A DNA stretch of 64,000 nt from Amycolatopsis iheyensis (GCF_024703995.1 NZ_JAMXQV010000003.1:124001-188000); one strand, 5' to 3'; positions 54,798-64,000 are shown, counted from the stretch's first letter. Translations and numbers: made by a program. Notes: generated by a model not told the origin, from the letters alone.

Positions 54798-57749
54798 TTA
54801 CTGGCAGGCTTCGCAGTCGGGGTCGTCGATGCGGCAGGCGGCGCCTTCGGTGGCGACGAAGTCCACATCGGTCTTCGGCAGCTCCTTCGGCTCCGGCGCG
54901 GTCACCGGCACGGCGGGCACCGCCGCCGAGGGCGACGGGCTGGGCGCCGGGGCCGGCGTCGGCGCGGGGGCCGGGGTGGCCGCCGGAGCCGCGGGAGCCG
55001 GGGTGGCCGAGACGGCGTTCAGCTTGCCGTCGGTGCCGCGCAGGGTGCTCTTCTCCACGTGCGTCGCGGATCGCGCCCGCAGGTAGTACGTGGTCTTGAG
55101 GCCCTTGTGCCACGCGTAGCGGTACAGCTCGTCGAGCTTGCGGCCGCTCGGCGCCGCGATGTACAGGTTCAGCGACTGCGCCTGGTCGATCCACTTCTGG
55201 CGCACCGAACCGGCGTCGACGATCCACTTCGACTCGATCTCGAACGCCGTGGCGTACAACGCCTTCAGGTCGTCCGGGACGCGGTCGATCTGGCCCAGGG
55301 AACCGTCGAAGTACTTGAGGTCGCTGACCATGACCTCGTCCCAGAGCCCGCGCTCCTTGAGGCTCTTGACCAGGTGCGGGTTGACGACGGTGAAGTCGCC
55401 GGACATGTTCGACTTGACGAACAGGTTCTGGAACAGCGGCTCGATCGACTGGCCGACACCGGAGATGTTGGAGATCGTCGCGGTCGGCGCGATCGCCATC
55501 ACGTTGGAGTTGCGCATGCCGACGGTCTTGACGCGCTCGCGCAGCGGCGCCCAGTCCAAAGTGGACGAGGTGTCGATGTCCAGGCCGTCACCCTGACGCG
55601 CGTCGATGAGCAGCTGCAGCGAGTCGATCGGCAGGATGCCCTTGCTCCACAGCGAACCCTCGAACGACTGGTACTGCCCGCGCTCCTCGGCGAGGTCGGT
55701 CGACGCCGAGATCGCGTAGTAGGACAGGTGCTCCATCGAGGTGTCGGCGAACTTCACGGCCTCGTCGGAGGCGAACGGGACGCCGATCTCGAACAGCGCG
55801 TCCTGGAAGCCCATGATGCCCAGGCCGACCGGGCGGTGGCGCAGGTTGGAGCGGCGCGCCTCCGGGATCGTGTAGAAGTTGATGTCGATCACGTTGTCCA
55901 GCATGCGGACGGCCGTGCGCACGGTCTTCTCGAGGCGCTGGGTGTCCAAACCGGCCGGCGTGACGTGCTTGAGCAGGTTCACCGAGCCGAGGTTGCAGAC
56001 CGCGACCTCGTCGGTGGTGGTGTTCAGCGTGATCTCGGTGCACAGGTTGGACGAGTGCACGACACCGACGTGCTGCTGCGGCGAGCGCAGGTTGCACGGG
56101 TCCTTGAACGTGATCCACGGGTGGCCGGTCTCGAACAGCATGGTCAGCATGCGGCGCCACAGCTCGACCGCGCGGATCTTGCGGAACACCTTGATCTCGC
56201 CGCGCTCGGCCATCGCCTCGTACTCGCGGTAGCGGGCAGCGAACTCGTTGCCGTAGAGGTCGTGCAGGTCCGGGGTCTCGTTCGGGGAGAACAGCGTCCA
56301 CTGCGCGTCGGCCTCGACGCGGCGGAGGAACTCGTCGGGCACCCAGTTCGCGGTGTTCATGTCGTGGGTGCGCCGGCGGTCGTCACCGGTGTTCTTGCGC
56401 AGGTCGAGGAACTCCTCGATGTCCACGTGCCAGGTCTCGAGGTACGCGCAGGCCGCGCCCTTGCGCTTGCCGCCCTGGTTGACCGCGACGGCGGTGTCGT
56501 TGGCGATCTTGAGGAACGGCACGACACCCTGCGACTGGCCGTTGGTGCCCTTGATGTGCGCGCCGAGGCCGCGGACCGGGGTCCAGTCGTTGCCGAGGCC
56601 GCCCGAGTACTTGGCCAGCAGCGCGTTGTTCTTGTACGCCTGGAAGATCGAGTCCAGGTCGTCGTCCACCGTGGTCAGGAAGCAGGACGACAGCTGCGCG
56701 CGGGTGGTGCCGGAGTTGAACAGCGTCGGGGTCGACGCCATGAAGTGGAACGTCGAGAGCAGCTCGTAGAACTCGATGGCGCGGGCTTCGCGGTCGTCCT
56801 CGCGGATCGCGAGACCCATGGCGACGCGCATGAAGAACGCCTGCGGCAGCTCGAAACGGGTGCCCTCGTGGTGCTGGAAGTACCGGTCGTAGAGGGTCTG
56901 CAGGCCGAGGAAGCCGAAGTCGAGGTCGCGCTCGGCGTGGATGGCCGCGGTGATCTTGTCCAGGTCGAAGGACAGCAGCTCGCCGTCGACCAGCTCCAGC
57001 TCGACCGCCCGGCGCAGGTAGGCGCGGAAGTACGCGGGGTACTCGACGGCCATCTCGTCCTGGCTGGCCTGACGCGGCTTCTTCGCCAGGTAGCTCAGGG
57101 CCTCGCCGCGGAGCTTGTCCAGCAGCAGGCGCGCGGAGACGAACGAGTAGTTCGGCTCCTGCTCGACCAGCACGCGGGCGGCCAGGACCTGGGCCAGGGC
57201 CAGCTCGTCGGCGCTGATGCCGTCGTAGAGGTTGCGCTTGGCCTCGGCCAGCACCGGCTCGGCGGTGACGTCTTCGAGGCCGGCGACGGCTTCTCCCACG
57301 ACGTGGGACACGCGCGCCCAGTCGAGCGGACGCAGCACGCCGTCGACACCCTTGACGTTCAGCGCGGCTTCGGCGGTGGCGGGCTTGGTGGCCTCGCGCG
57401 CCTTGCTGCGCTCCTCGCGGTAGAGGACGTAGGCGCGGGCGACCTTGTGGTGCTCGCCGCGCATCAGGGCGAGCTCGACGATGTCCTGGATCTGCTCGAT
57501 GTGGAGGGCGGTCTCGGGGCCGGCGTGGCGCAGCAGGGTGGTCTCGACCTGCTGGGTCAGCTCGGCGACGACGTGGTGCACGCGGGAGGACGCGGCGGCG
57601 TCGCCGCCCTCGACCGCGAGGAACGCCTTCGTCAGCGCGACCGAGATCTTCCCGGCGTCGAACGGCGACACGCTGCCGTCCCGCCGGATGACCCGGATCG
57701 CGGTGGGTGTGTCGGCGGCCGAGGGCCGCTGACCGGTTTCGACTGACAT
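54798..57749 (-). CDS. nrdA: Ribonucleotide reductase large subunit NrdA
   Basis: 983-residue R1. An N-terminal ATP-cone lies at about residues 18-105 ([19 protein letters not shown]), and a second cone-like region at about 115-205. The catalytic barrel includes [35 protein letters not shown] and [11 protein letters not shown]. Near the C-terminus a Pro/Ala-rich linker of about 40 residues leads to [12 protein letters not shown], holding the redox cysteines. The ATG has a GGAG site; the frame upstream is noise. Paired with a class Ic-like R2; Chlamydia NrdA also carries extra N-terminal cone sequence. Confidence 0.96.
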   Translation of the reverse strand: MSVETGQRPSAADTPTAIRVIRRDGSVSPFDAGKISVALTKAFLAVEGGDAAASSRVHHVVAELTQQVETTLLRHAGPETALHIEQIQDIVELALMRGEHHKVARAYVLYREERSKAREATKPATAEAALNVKGVDGVLRPLDWARVSHVVGEAVAGLEDVTAEPVLAEAKRNLYDGISADELALAQVLAARVLVEQEPNYSFVSARLLLDKLRGEALSYLAKKPRQASQDEMAVEYPAYFRAYLRRAVELELVDGELLSFDLDKITAAIHAERDLDFGFLGLQTLYDRYFQHHEGTRFELPQAFFMRVAMGLAIREDDREARAIEFYELLSTFHFMASTPTLFNSGTTRAQLSSCFLTTVDDDLDSIFQAYKNNALLAKYSGGLGNDWTPVRGLGAHIKGTNGQSQGVVPFLKIANDTAVAVNQGGKRKGAACAYLETWHVDIEEFLDLRKNTGDDRRRTHDMNTANWVPDEFLRRVEADAQWTLFSPNETPDLHDLYGNEFAARYREYEAMAERGEIKVFRKIRAVELWRRMLTMLFETGHPWITFKDPCNLRSPQQHVGVVHSSNLCTEITLNTTTDEVAVCNLGSVNLLKHVTPAGLDTQRLEKTVRTAVRMLDNVIDINFYTIPEARRSNLRHRPVGLGIMGFQDALFEIGVPFASDEAVKFADTSMEHLSYYAISASTDLAEERGQYQSFEGSLWSKGILPIDSLQLLIDARQGDGLDIDTSSTLDWAPLRERVKTVGMRNSNVMAIAPTATISNISGVGQSIEPLFQNLFVKSNMSGDFTVVNPHLVKSLKERGLWDEVMVSDLKYFDGSLGQIDRVPDDLKALYATAFEIESKWIVDAGSVRQKWIDQAQSLNLYIAAPSGRKLDELYRYAWHKGLKTTYYLRARSATHVEKSTLRGTDGKLNAVSATPAPAAPAATPAPAPTPAPAPSPSPSAAVPAVPVTAPEPKELPKTDVDFVATEGAACRIDDPDCEACQ

Positions 57750-57883
57750 GCGTGTCTCCAAGTTTTCGGGCGCGTTCGATCGCCACACGGCGTCATGAGG
57801 CCGTGCGCTGCGGTTTCTTGAAAGCTGCCCGGCAGTACTCTGCAGCGGTCTCCCCGTCGCTGGGCCCTGCCGGTCACCAGAGA

Positions 57884-57893
57884 CTACATGTAG
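57884..57893. promoter_or_regulatory. NrdR-box-like palindrome upstream of nrdA
   Basis: CTACATGTAG is a perfect palindrome 135 bp upstream of the nrdA start, like the core of NrdR boxes that control ribonucleotide reductase operons. NrdR sites usually come in pairs about three helical turns apart; I see no convincing second box, so this is tentative. No cobalamin riboswitch pattern was recognised in the same 226-bp region. Confidence 0.4.
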
Positions 57894-57975
57894 GGGTGCG
57901 TCCCCGCGCGGGACCCAAGGGATGGCGTGTCGGGGGCTCACCCAGGCGGGTTACGTGATCACCCAGAGGTGCAGT

Positions 57976-58560
57976 TCAAGCCCCGAAGACCAGCTCGCTG
58001 CCGGGCAGGGCGAGGTTCAGGAACGGACGGCGGCCGGCCAGGTAGCCCAGGGGGCCGCGGGCGTTGACGCTCCAGTCGGCCGCGGCGAGCCCGGGCCGGA
58101 TCTTGGCACCGACCGGAGTCCGCACGGCGGTGCCGTCGCGGTCCTGGAGGACGTCGAAGCGGCTGGGGAGCGCGAGCGGCGAGCCCGGCCTCCGGGTGAA
58201 GGCCGCGGTCGCGATCCAGTCGTCGTCCGTCGCCGCCGTGAAGGTGCGGTCGGTGAACTGCAGCGCGGCGAGGTCCTTCGGGATGGCCCACAGCTCGCGG
58301 CCGCCGGCGAGAGAGACCTCGGAGTCGACCCAGATCCGCGTGATCGTGCACGTGGTCCGTTTGCCGCGGACCGGGACGGCGGCGAGCAGTTCGTGGTAGC
58401 TGAGCTGCCCGGGTTCGCGGTAGGCGATCCACGCGGTGAAGACGGTGGTGTACCCGGCGACCGACAGCGCGGCCGGGTGCACGTCGCGCGCCGGGACCCG
58501 CCAGATCGACAGGTGGGCGTCGGCCGTCAGGGTCCAGGGCTGCGGGGGGTAGAGGCTCAT
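57976..58560 (-). CDS. Acetoacetate decarboxylase-like protein
   Basis: 194-residue protein of the acetoacetate decarboxylase fold: LSVAGYTTVFTAWIAYREPGQLSYHELL in part, then GGRELWAIPKDLAALQF, where the Lys of IPKDLA aligns with the Schiff-base region of the family. Many actinobacterial members do not decarboxylate acetoacetate, and the catalytic Lys pair is not complete here. Start overlaps the crotonase stop by four bases (ATGA), so the two form an operon. Substrate unknown. Confidence 0.8.
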   Translation of the reverse strand: MSLYPPQPWTLTADAHLSIWRVPARDVHPAALSVAGYTTVFTAWIAYREPGQLSYHELLAAVPVRGKRTTCTITRIWVDSEVSLAGGRELWAIPKDLAALQFTDRTFTAATDDDWIATAAFTRRPGSPLALPSRFDVLQDRDGTAVRTPVGAKIRPGLAAADWSVNARGPLGYLAGRRPFLNLALPGSELVFGA

Positions 58561-59396
58561 GCGTCCAACCAGGGGAGGTACGGGGGCAGGTCCTTGTCGA
58601 CGCGCATGCCGAACTCCGGCGGCCGCTTCTGCAGGAACGACATGACGCCCTCGACGGCGTCCGGGCTCGCGCCCAGCCCGCCGATCAGGCGGGAGTCCAG
58701 CTCGTGCACCGGGAACGGCGACTCGGCGCTCGCCATCCGGTAGAGCAGCTGGCGGGTCACCGCGACCGACACCGGCGACGTCGTCGCGACGATCTCGCGC
58801 GCGAGCTTGTAGGCCTCCTCGAGCACGGTTCCGGCCGGGAAGACCTGGTGCACCAGGCCTTTCGCGAGAGCTTCGGCGGCGGGGAACACACGCCCGCTGA
58901 TCATCCAGTCGAGGGCCGTGCCCATGCCGACGAGCCGCGGGAGGAACCACGCCGACGCGCCTTCGGGGTAGATGCCGCGCCGGGTGAACACGAAGCCGAA
59001 GCGCGAGTCCTCGGAGGCCAGGCGGTAGTCACACGAAAGGGTGATCGTGATGCCGCCGCCGACCGCCGCGCCGTGCAGGGCCGCGATCACCGGCTTGTGC
59101 ATCGCGAAGATCCGCTTCGAGCAGCGGCCGGCCGGCTCCTGCCAGGCCGCGTCCGGGCCGGTCGCCGGGTCGAAGTCGAAACCACCCTGGGAGAGGTCGG
59201 CGCCGACGCAGAAGTCCTTGCCCGCGCCGGTCAGCACGACCACGCGGACGTCCTCGTCACGGTCGGCGCGGTCCATCGCGGCGCCGAGCTCGTCGGCCAT
59301 CCGGATCGTGTAGCCGTTGCGCGCCTCGGGACGGTTCAGCGTCACCGTGGCGATCCGGTCCGCGACGGCGTAGGTGATCTCGGCGTAGTCGGCCAT
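58557..59396 (-). CDS. Enoyl-CoA hydratase/isomerase family protein
   Basis: 279-residue crotonase. The oxyanion-hole segments are FCVGADLSQGG and LHGAAVGGGITITLSCDYRLAS; the catalytic Glu region is TRRGIYPEGASAWFLPRLVG, with Glu in PEG. This pattern fits enoyl-CoA hydratases, related to EchA12 type. Typical ending with a proline-rich EFGMRVDKDLPPYLPW. ATG start; first gene of a two-gene unit with the acetoacetate decarboxylase-like gene. Confidence 0.9.
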   Translation of the reverse strand: MADYAEITYAVADRIATVTLNRPEARNGYTIRMADELGAAMDRADRDEDVRVVVLTGAGKDFCVGADLSQGGFDFDPATGPDAAWQEPAGRCSKRIFAMHKPVIAALHGAAVGGGITITLSCDYRLASEDSRFGFVFTRRGIYPEGASAWFLPRLVGMGTALDWMISGRVFPAAEALAKGLVHQVFPAGTVLEEAYKLAREIVATTSPVSVAVTRQLLYRMASAESPFPVHELDSRLIGGLGASPDAVEGVMSFLQKRPPEFGMRVDKDLPPYLPWLDA

Positions 59397-59506
59397 GCGA
59401 CGAAGCTATTGCAGTCCGGCACTACTGGCAAGATGTCAATAGTGGGTCCGCAGCGTCCGGGGGCGGGCGAGGTGGAGGTCGAAAGGGTCGGCTTCGCCGG
59501 TCTCGT

Positions 59507-59848
59507 TCACGACTGCGCTCGGGTGGGCGTGCCGGCGGCGGAGCTGTTCCCGGCGTTGCGGGCCCCGCGACGGACCCACAGGCTCGCCCAGGCCGAACCG
59601 CTGCCGACTGCGGCGGCGATCCAGGGAAGCACCGTGCCGACGAGCAGCACCGCGCCCACTAGCAGGACGAAGAGCGAAACGATCCTGACAAAAGCCTTTC
59701 GGTCGCCGGTGAGGGCAAGGAAGAGCACTTGGGTGAGCAACGGAGAACCGGCGTTCGTGGCAGGCTGGGGCAATTCTTCGCCCGAGGTGGTGCCGATCTT
59801 ATTCGCTGTCGACTCGTTCTCGTCGGGTACGCGTTTCCGGTTGTGCAC
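59507..59848 (-). CDS. Small single- or two-helix membrane protein divergent from NACHT gene
   Basis: 113-residue protein. An acidic/polar N-terminus (HNRKRVPDENESTANKIG) precedes a hydrophobic region at about residues 55-80 (IVSLFVLLVGAVLLVGTVLPW), and a Ser/Ala/Arg-rich tail follows. The GTG at 59848 has a GAGGAGG site 5 bp upstream, which sets the start. No family recognised. It is divergent from the NACHT-HEAT gene by about 90 bp and could be its functional partner, though only the position supports this. Confidence 0.65.
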   Translation of the reverse strand: MHNRKRVPDENESTANKIGTTSGEELPQPATNAGSPLLTQVLFLALTGDRKAFVRIVSLFVLLVGAVLLVGTVLPWIAAAVGSGSAWASLWVRRGARNAGNSSAAGTPTRAQS

Positions 59849-59935
59849 GAGCCCTCCTCGGCCATGTGGTTGCAGAGGGCGAGCATCCGTCGATTCCGGC
59901 GAGTCGGGGCCTCGGACGGGTGAAGCGGGCAGGTC

Positions 59936-62900
59936 GTGGGCTACGCTGCACGCTGCTTCGGGTCGAGACTTCACCCGCTGCGGGCGAGGAATGGCGGCGG
60001 GGAGGGAGATATCACTACGCGGAGTGAGCGGCGCTTGTACGACGAGTTGCGCGCTCTTAGGGGAAAGGCCGACGCCGCGCGCCGCAAAGCCGGACTCCGC
60101 CCGTTGTCGCAGGATGAAACCGAACGGATCTTGTGCAAAGCGCCGTATCTCGTCGCCGATTTTCGAGGTCAGCGGCTGAGCGACTGGCTGGCAGAAGATT
60201 TTTCGAAGACCAAGACGCCGTCGGCCAACAGTTTGGCCGCCGTCTTCGCACTGGCCCGGGTTTGGAGCGAGGAGGCCGGCGTCACCGCTCCCGCGGAGCG
60301 GTACTGGGCCGACCTGCTGGAGGCCGCCCAGCCCGACCGAACCGCCAAAAGCCGGGCGCGGACGGAGCCCGAGCCGGCGGGCGGTCCGGCCCACTCCCTG
60401 ATCGACGACTACATCGCGGCTGCCGTCCGGGCGGCTCGAGAGCACCCTTACCCGGGCGTGCTGCCGGGGAACACGCCGCCGCTGACTGAGGTCTACGTCC
60501 GTCAGCGGGTTCGGGCGGGGGCGGCACGCTCGCGGCCGGCGGGACCCGGGAAACTCGCGGGCCCGGTATCGGGGCTGGTCGGCGAGGGAGCTTCGTGGAC
60601 TTCCATGCCGCCGCCCCGGCGTGTGTCCGGCCGGATGTCCGCCGAAGAGATCTTGGACAGCGATCGCATCTGCGTGGTCGTCGGCACCCCTGGCGGGGGC
60701 AAGACCAGTCTCTTCCGCACCCACTTGATCCGGGCGGTGGAGGCGAGGAAAGCGGGTGAGCTCGAAACTTCGCTGCCGATTCTGGTATCCGCGGCCGCCT
60801 TGTCGGGCAAACCACTGGCCGCTGCGCTCGCGGAGGCGGTGACCGCAGAGTTGGGCAGCTTCGGCCTGCTCGAGAAGCTGCCGGACGATCTGTTCAAGGA
60901 ATGTCCGTACGAAGACGTACCGTGGCTCGTAATGGTCGACGGGCTCGACGAAATCACCGACACGGCAAGCCGCCGGAACCTCCTGGCCGCACTGGACCAG
61001 ATCTCCGATGGGAGCCGTGGGCGCCAGTACCGGTTCGTCATCGCCACCCGTCCGCTCCCAGAATGGGAGCTCGCGGTGCTCGGGGCGCAGGCTCCGGTGT
61101 ACGAGCTGGAACCGTTCACCTGGTCGGATCTGAATCGTGTGTCCGCCGACTGGTTCCGGGTGCTCGGACTCGAGAATCCGGACCGGGTGGCCGAGAGGTT
61201 CGCGAGTGCGGTGCGGCGGACCAGGGTGTTCGGTCTTGCCCGGACGCCGCTGATGGCGGCGTTGCTCTGCCAGCTGCACGGTGCGAACCCGGACGCTCCG
61301 CTGCCGGCCAGTCGCGGCGAGATCTACCGCAAGTATGTGGAGCAGCTGACGCGGCGCATGCAGAGCGCGGACATGTCGGGTATCCAAGCCCAGGTGCGGG
61401 CCGGCTTGGAACGCTACGGAGACGAGGCGCTGGGGGAGGGCTGGCGTACCCTCGAGCGCCTACCCGAACTGATCTCCTGGTCTGCGGCCGAGATGCACGG
61501 CGGCTGCTCGGCTTCGATCTTGGACATCTTTTCGGGCCTGCCCGGTGCAGCGTGTCCCAAACGCGTGCCGGCTGGCGTTTGGCGTGAGTACCTGCAAAGT
61601 CTGTTGCTACGGAGCGGCTTGATCATCCTGCGCAGCGGTGAGCTGTCCTTCTTCCACCAGACCGTCGGGGAGTTCCTGGCTGCCACACACGCGACGCGAT
61701 CAGCGTCGGCCAGTCTGGAGTCGCTGGCCACCCTCTTCGGAAGGAAGCGTCGCGTCCCTCTCGTCGAACGGATCCTCACCCGCCGCGTAACGCCGCCGCC
61801 GGAGGTGGACACGTCGTTCACGGGGTTCGTCCTCGACCAGTGCGGCGAAGTCCAGGACGCTGTCGCCGGTTGCCTGCTCAGGCTGGTGGATCGTGGCGGT
61901 TTGGCCGGGTGCGGGTTCATCGCCGTTCTGCTCCGCCTCGGCACCAACGTCCCGCGAAGCGTCGTCTTGGCGATGGCGAGGAAGCTCATGGATCTGGTCT
62001 GGGTCCTGGGCAGTACCTTGAATTCGGCGCCTCCTCGTCGTGCTCGCGGAGTGGTGCGCACTGATCAGGAACAATTCGAAAACGCCTTTCTGGCTCTTCG
62101 CCTCCTGGCGTCCATCGGTGCGGAGGACGCGCTCGACCGACTGCGCTCGATCGCCCGCGACGACGACCTCCACCCCGCCGTCCGAGCCAGGGCGGCGGAG
62201 GCCGTCGTCGACCTCGACGTCGACGTGGCCGTTGCTGTCGGGCTGCTGGACGAACTAGCGAGGAACAAATCGATCGGCTCGCGGATGCGGGCCACTCTTG
62301 CGGCGCGGGTCGAGTCGCTGGATCCGGACCACGTGTCCCGTCTGCTCGTCGATCTTGCCCGAGACACCACGTTGGCCGGCCGCGAACGGGTGGCGTCGGT
62401 CATGACTCTTCGCGGTCTCGAAGCCGCGCTCGCGTCGGAGCTGTTCGCCGAACTCGCCCTGGACACCAGGATGAGCGGATACTCGCGAGTCTGGTCCGCC
62501 GGCGTTCTGGCCGGTGCGGGGGAGGCGCGCGGGATTGAGCTGCTCGACAGACTGGCCCGCGCCATCGACGTTCCGATCTATGTGCGCGAGGAGGCGGTCC
62601 GCGCGCTGGTCAAGCACGGTGGTTCCAAGGCGGACAGCGTGTTGTCGAGGCTGGCGTCGGACCATTCGGTCGACCCGCACGTCGGGATCCGCGCTGGCGG
62701 TGCGTTGGCGGAACGAGGGGACAAGGACGCGTTGAAGGAACTCGAGCGCATCGCGATGCAGCGCATGAGCGATCACAACCTGCGTATCGGCGCGGTAGAG
62801 ATGCTGGCTGCCATGGGGGAGTACAACCCGATGGACCTGCTCGAGTCGCTGGTCCGGGATACGACGCTTGACAACAACGGACGACTTCGGGTGCTCGAGA

Positions 62901-63325
62901 TCATGCTCGAAGCCGGCGGCCGCCGAGGTGTCGACGCGGTGAAGACGCTGGTCGACGACCGTTCCCTCGGGGACCGCGCCCGGGTCTTCGCCGCGGGCCT
63001 GCAGGGATCCATCGACAAGCCGACCGCGGTCCGTCTTCTCCTCGGCTTCATCGGTGACCGGAGCGTGGCCGGGGGGGCTCGTGCCGACGCGGCCGAGTTG
63101 CTCGCGCAGCTTCTGCTCGGCGAGAGTGTGCGGCTGTCGGACGCTGTGGACGTCCGGATGCACACCGCCGAAGACTTCCGGGTGGATCCCGTCGGCAATA
63201 TGGACCTGGATCGGGTGACGATCATCGATTTGATCGACGATCTGAGTCGTGACCGGAGAGTTTCGAGAGCTGATCGTGGCCGGGCGTTCAACGTCCTTCG
63301 CCGCTTCTATCTGTGGCGGCGCTAG
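59936..63325 (+). CDS. NACHT-domain STAND NTPase with C-terminal HEAT-like repeats
   Basis: Up to 1129 residues. The N-terminal part (about 30-130) resembles the divergent HTH-like domain found before many actinobacterial NACHT proteins (RLSDWLAEDF, FALARVWSEEAG). The NACHT ATPase has Walker A GTPGGGKT (250-257), Walker B LVMVDGLDE (332-339), a sensor-like FVIATRPLPEW and SFFHQTVGEFLAAT. From about 715 to 1060 roughly 33-residue HEAT-like units follow (LARDTTLAGRERVAS, LASDHSVDPHVGIRAGGAL). No toxic effector domain is recognised. The GTG lacks a good ribosome site; GGAGGGAG lies before an in-frame ATC at 60011, a possible unusual start. May be a defence or signalling protein. Confidence 0.85.
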   Translation: MGYAARCFGSRLHPLRARNGGGEGDITTRSERRLYDELRALRGKADAARRKAGLRPLSQDETERILCKAPYLVADFRGQRLSDWLAEDFSKTKTPSANSLAAVFALARVWSEEAGVTAPAERYWADLLEAAQPDRTAKSRARTEPEPAGGPAHSLIDDYIAAAVRAAREHPYPGVLPGNTPPLTEVYVRQRVRAGAARSRPAGPGKLAGPVSGLVGEGASWTSMPPPRRVSGRMSAEEILDSDRICVVVGTPGGGKTSLFRTHLIRAVEARKAGELETSLPILVSAAALSGKPLAAALAEAVTAELGSFGLLEKLPDDLFKECPYEDVPWLVMVDGLDEITDTASRRNLLAALDQISDGSRGRQYRFVIATRPLPEWELAVLGAQAPVYELEPFTWSDLNRVSADWFRVLGLENPDRVAERFASAVRRTRVFGLARTPLMAALLCQLHGANPDAPLPASRGEIYRKYVEQLTRRMQSADMSGIQAQVRAGLERYGDEALGEGWRTLERLPELISWSAAEMHGGCSASILDIFSGLPGAACPKRVPAGVWREYLQSLLLRSGLIILRSGELSFFHQTVGEFLAATHATRSASASLESLATLFGRKRRVPLVERILTRRVTPPPEVDTSFTGFVLDQCGEVQDAVAGCLLRLVDRGGLAGCGFIAVLLRLGTNVPRSVVLAMARKLMDLVWVLGSTLNSAPPRRARGVVRTDQEQFENAFLALRLLASIGAEDALDRLRSIARDDDLHPAVRARAAEAVVDLDVDVAVAVGLLDELARNKSIGSRMRATLAARVESLDPDHVSRLLVDLARDTTLAGRERVASVMTLRGLEAALASELFAELALDTRMSGYSRVWSAGVLAGAGEARGIELLDRLARAIDVPIYVREEAVRALVKHGGSKADSVLSRLASDHSVDPHVGIRAGGALAERGDKDALKELERIAMQRMSDHNLRIGAVEMLAAMGEYNPMDLLESLVRDTTLDNNGRLRVLEIMLEAGGRRGVDAVKTLVDDRSLGDRARVFAAGLQGSIDKPTAVRLLLGFIGDRSVAGGARADAAELLAQLLLGESVRLSDAVDVRMHTAEDFRVDPVGNMDLDRVTIIDLIDDLSRDRRVSRADRGRAFNVLRRFYLWRR

Positions 63326-63448
63326 CTCCGAGAAGTTCTACGGAAAGTCACATCTGACGACTCCGCGTCAAAGCAAGAAACAATCAGGCGTGCTTGATTT
63401 TTCCGGCGACCGGTGCGACGCTGGCCGCAGGACGCAAGGAGGCGGCGG

Positions 63449-64000
63449 ATGGCGGACCTCGGCGTGATCCTCGGGGATCTCGACGCGGAGACACGGACGA
63501 TCGACGACGTGGTGGCGAACCTGCCCGCGTCCGACTGGGCGCGCGCGACGCCCGCCGAGGGGTGGACCATCGCGCACCAGATCGCGCACCTCGCGTGGAC
63601 CGACCGGAAGGCCCTGATCGCGGCCGCCCACCCGGAGGACTGGCAGGCCGAGGTCGAGGAGCTGCTCAAGGCGGGGGAGACCTACGTCGACGACGGCGCC
63701 GCGGCCGGGGCCGAGCGCCCGCCGCGGGAGATCCTCGAAGACTGGCGTTCCGGGCGGGCCGCGCTCGCCGAAGCGCTCGCCGCGGTGCCGGACGGGCAGA
63801 AGCTGCCCTGGTACGGCCCGCCGATGAGCGCGGCCTCCATGGTCACCGCGCGCATGATGGAGACCTGGGCGCACGGCCAGGACGTCTTCGACACCCTCGG
63901 TCTCACTCGCGAGCCGACCGCGCGGATCTGGCACATCGCCCGCTTCGGCACCCGCACCCGCGACTTCGCCTACTTGACCAACTCCCTCGCGCCGCCGGCC
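63449..64000 (+). CDS. TIGR03084 family DinB/MDMPI-like metal-binding protein (3' truncated)
   Basis: The first 184 codons of a gene that runs off the window. It begins MADLGVILGDLDAETRTIDD, then GWTIAHQIAHLAWTDRKAL and VTARMMETWAHGQDVFDTLG, where the His residues of IAHQIAHL and WAHGQD are the probable metal ligands of the DinB/mycothiol-dependent maleylpyruvate isomerase fold. An AAGGAGG site lies just before the ATG. Actinobacterial members are annotated as TIGR03084; some relatives use mycothiol. Its substrate is unknown. Confidence 0.88.
   Translation, partial: MADLGVILGDLDAETRTIDDVVANLPASDWARATPAEGWTIAHQIAHLAWTDRKALIAAAHPEDWQAEVEELLKAGETYVDDGAAAGAERPPREILEDWRSGRAALAEALAAVPDGQKLPWYGPPMSAASMVTARMMETWAHGQDVFDTLGLTREPTARIWHIARFGTRTRDFAYLTNSLAPPA

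Noticed and set aside
55059-57746. 895-codon plus-strand frame across nrdA
   Set aside because: Antisense shadow; nrdA has all R1 motifs.
57750-57975. Cobalamin riboswitch upstream of nrdA
   Set aside because: I looked for the B12-box pattern on the minus strand and could not find a convincing one.
59003-59500. Extra plus-strand ORFs opposite the crotonase gene
   Set aside because: Antisense shadows; the minus-strand crotonase has oxyanion and catalytic motifs.

Overview
The window is a 64-kb piece of a high-GC (about 70%) actinobacterial chromosome. The gene content and protein style point to a member of the Pseudonocardiales, most likely Amycolatopsis or a near relative. This is an inference from the mycobacterial-type SUF operon, the F420-type enzymes, a snapalysin, an acVLRF1 protein, many GTG starts and many leaderless promoter layouts. 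No rRNA, tRNA, CRISPR array or complete insertion sequence was seen. Gene density is high and no gene-free stretch exceeds about 270 bp.

Layout. 1-6.1 kb: SUF iron-sulfur assembly operon sufR(partial)-BDCSU-T in tightly overlapping order, ended by a hairpin. 6.1-7.2 kb: two divergent membrane-protein genes. 7.2-9.8 kb: an AT-richer island with a TPR membrane protein and an orphan protein. 9.8-16.6 kb: UbiB-like kinase, snapalysin, a cupin/TetR pair with three operator copies, a NarL-type two-component system and a methyltransferase. 16.6-23 kb: cysD-cysNC (sulfate activation to PAPS) divergent from a four-gene operon ending in a sulfotransferase. 23-30 kb: glycosyltransferase/TetR pair, EAL-GGDEF protein, ArsR/SRPBCC pair, PASTA lipoprotein, dGTPase-like HD protein. 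30-36 kb: secreted sedolisin-like protease, acVLRF1 peptidyl-tRNA hydrolase, a short leader peptide with hairpins, an ABC-F protein and a small HTH protein. 36-47 kb: GT87, LLM oxidoreductase/MarR, ABC exporter, serine hydrolase, SIS protein, hydrolase, cyclopropane synthase-like enzyme, LCP cell-wall ligase, acetyltransferase, peroxiredoxin. 47-54 kb: PAS-GGDEF-EAL protein, P450, AraC regulator, PPOX protein, hydrolase. 53.7-57.7 kb: ribonucleotide reductase nrdA-nrdB. 58-64 kb: acetoacetate decarboxylase-like/crotonase pair, a small membrane protein divergent from a large NACHT-HEAT protein, and a truncated TIGR03084-family gene.

Main points for a second look. (1) The ribonucleotide reductase small subunit carries Phe where the radical Tyr should be and Glu at the first metal-ligand position, the signature of the Mn/Fe class Ic enzyme of Chlamydia. 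(2) The ABC-F gene is preceded by a promoter, a six-codon leaderless leader ORF and two hairpins, a layout fitting ribosome-mediated attenuation, and it sits next to a peptidyl-tRNA hydrolase gene. (3) Two families of intergenic inverted repeats recur at gene 3' ends (13.6, 33.1, 47.4 kb and 27.8, 40.7 kb). (4) Several regulator genes have visible palindromic operators in their own divergent promoters. (5) A NACHT STAND protein lies divergent from a small membrane protein. (6) A PAPS-supply operon faces a sulfotransferase operon. The rest is mostly ordinary actinobacterial core and accessory content.
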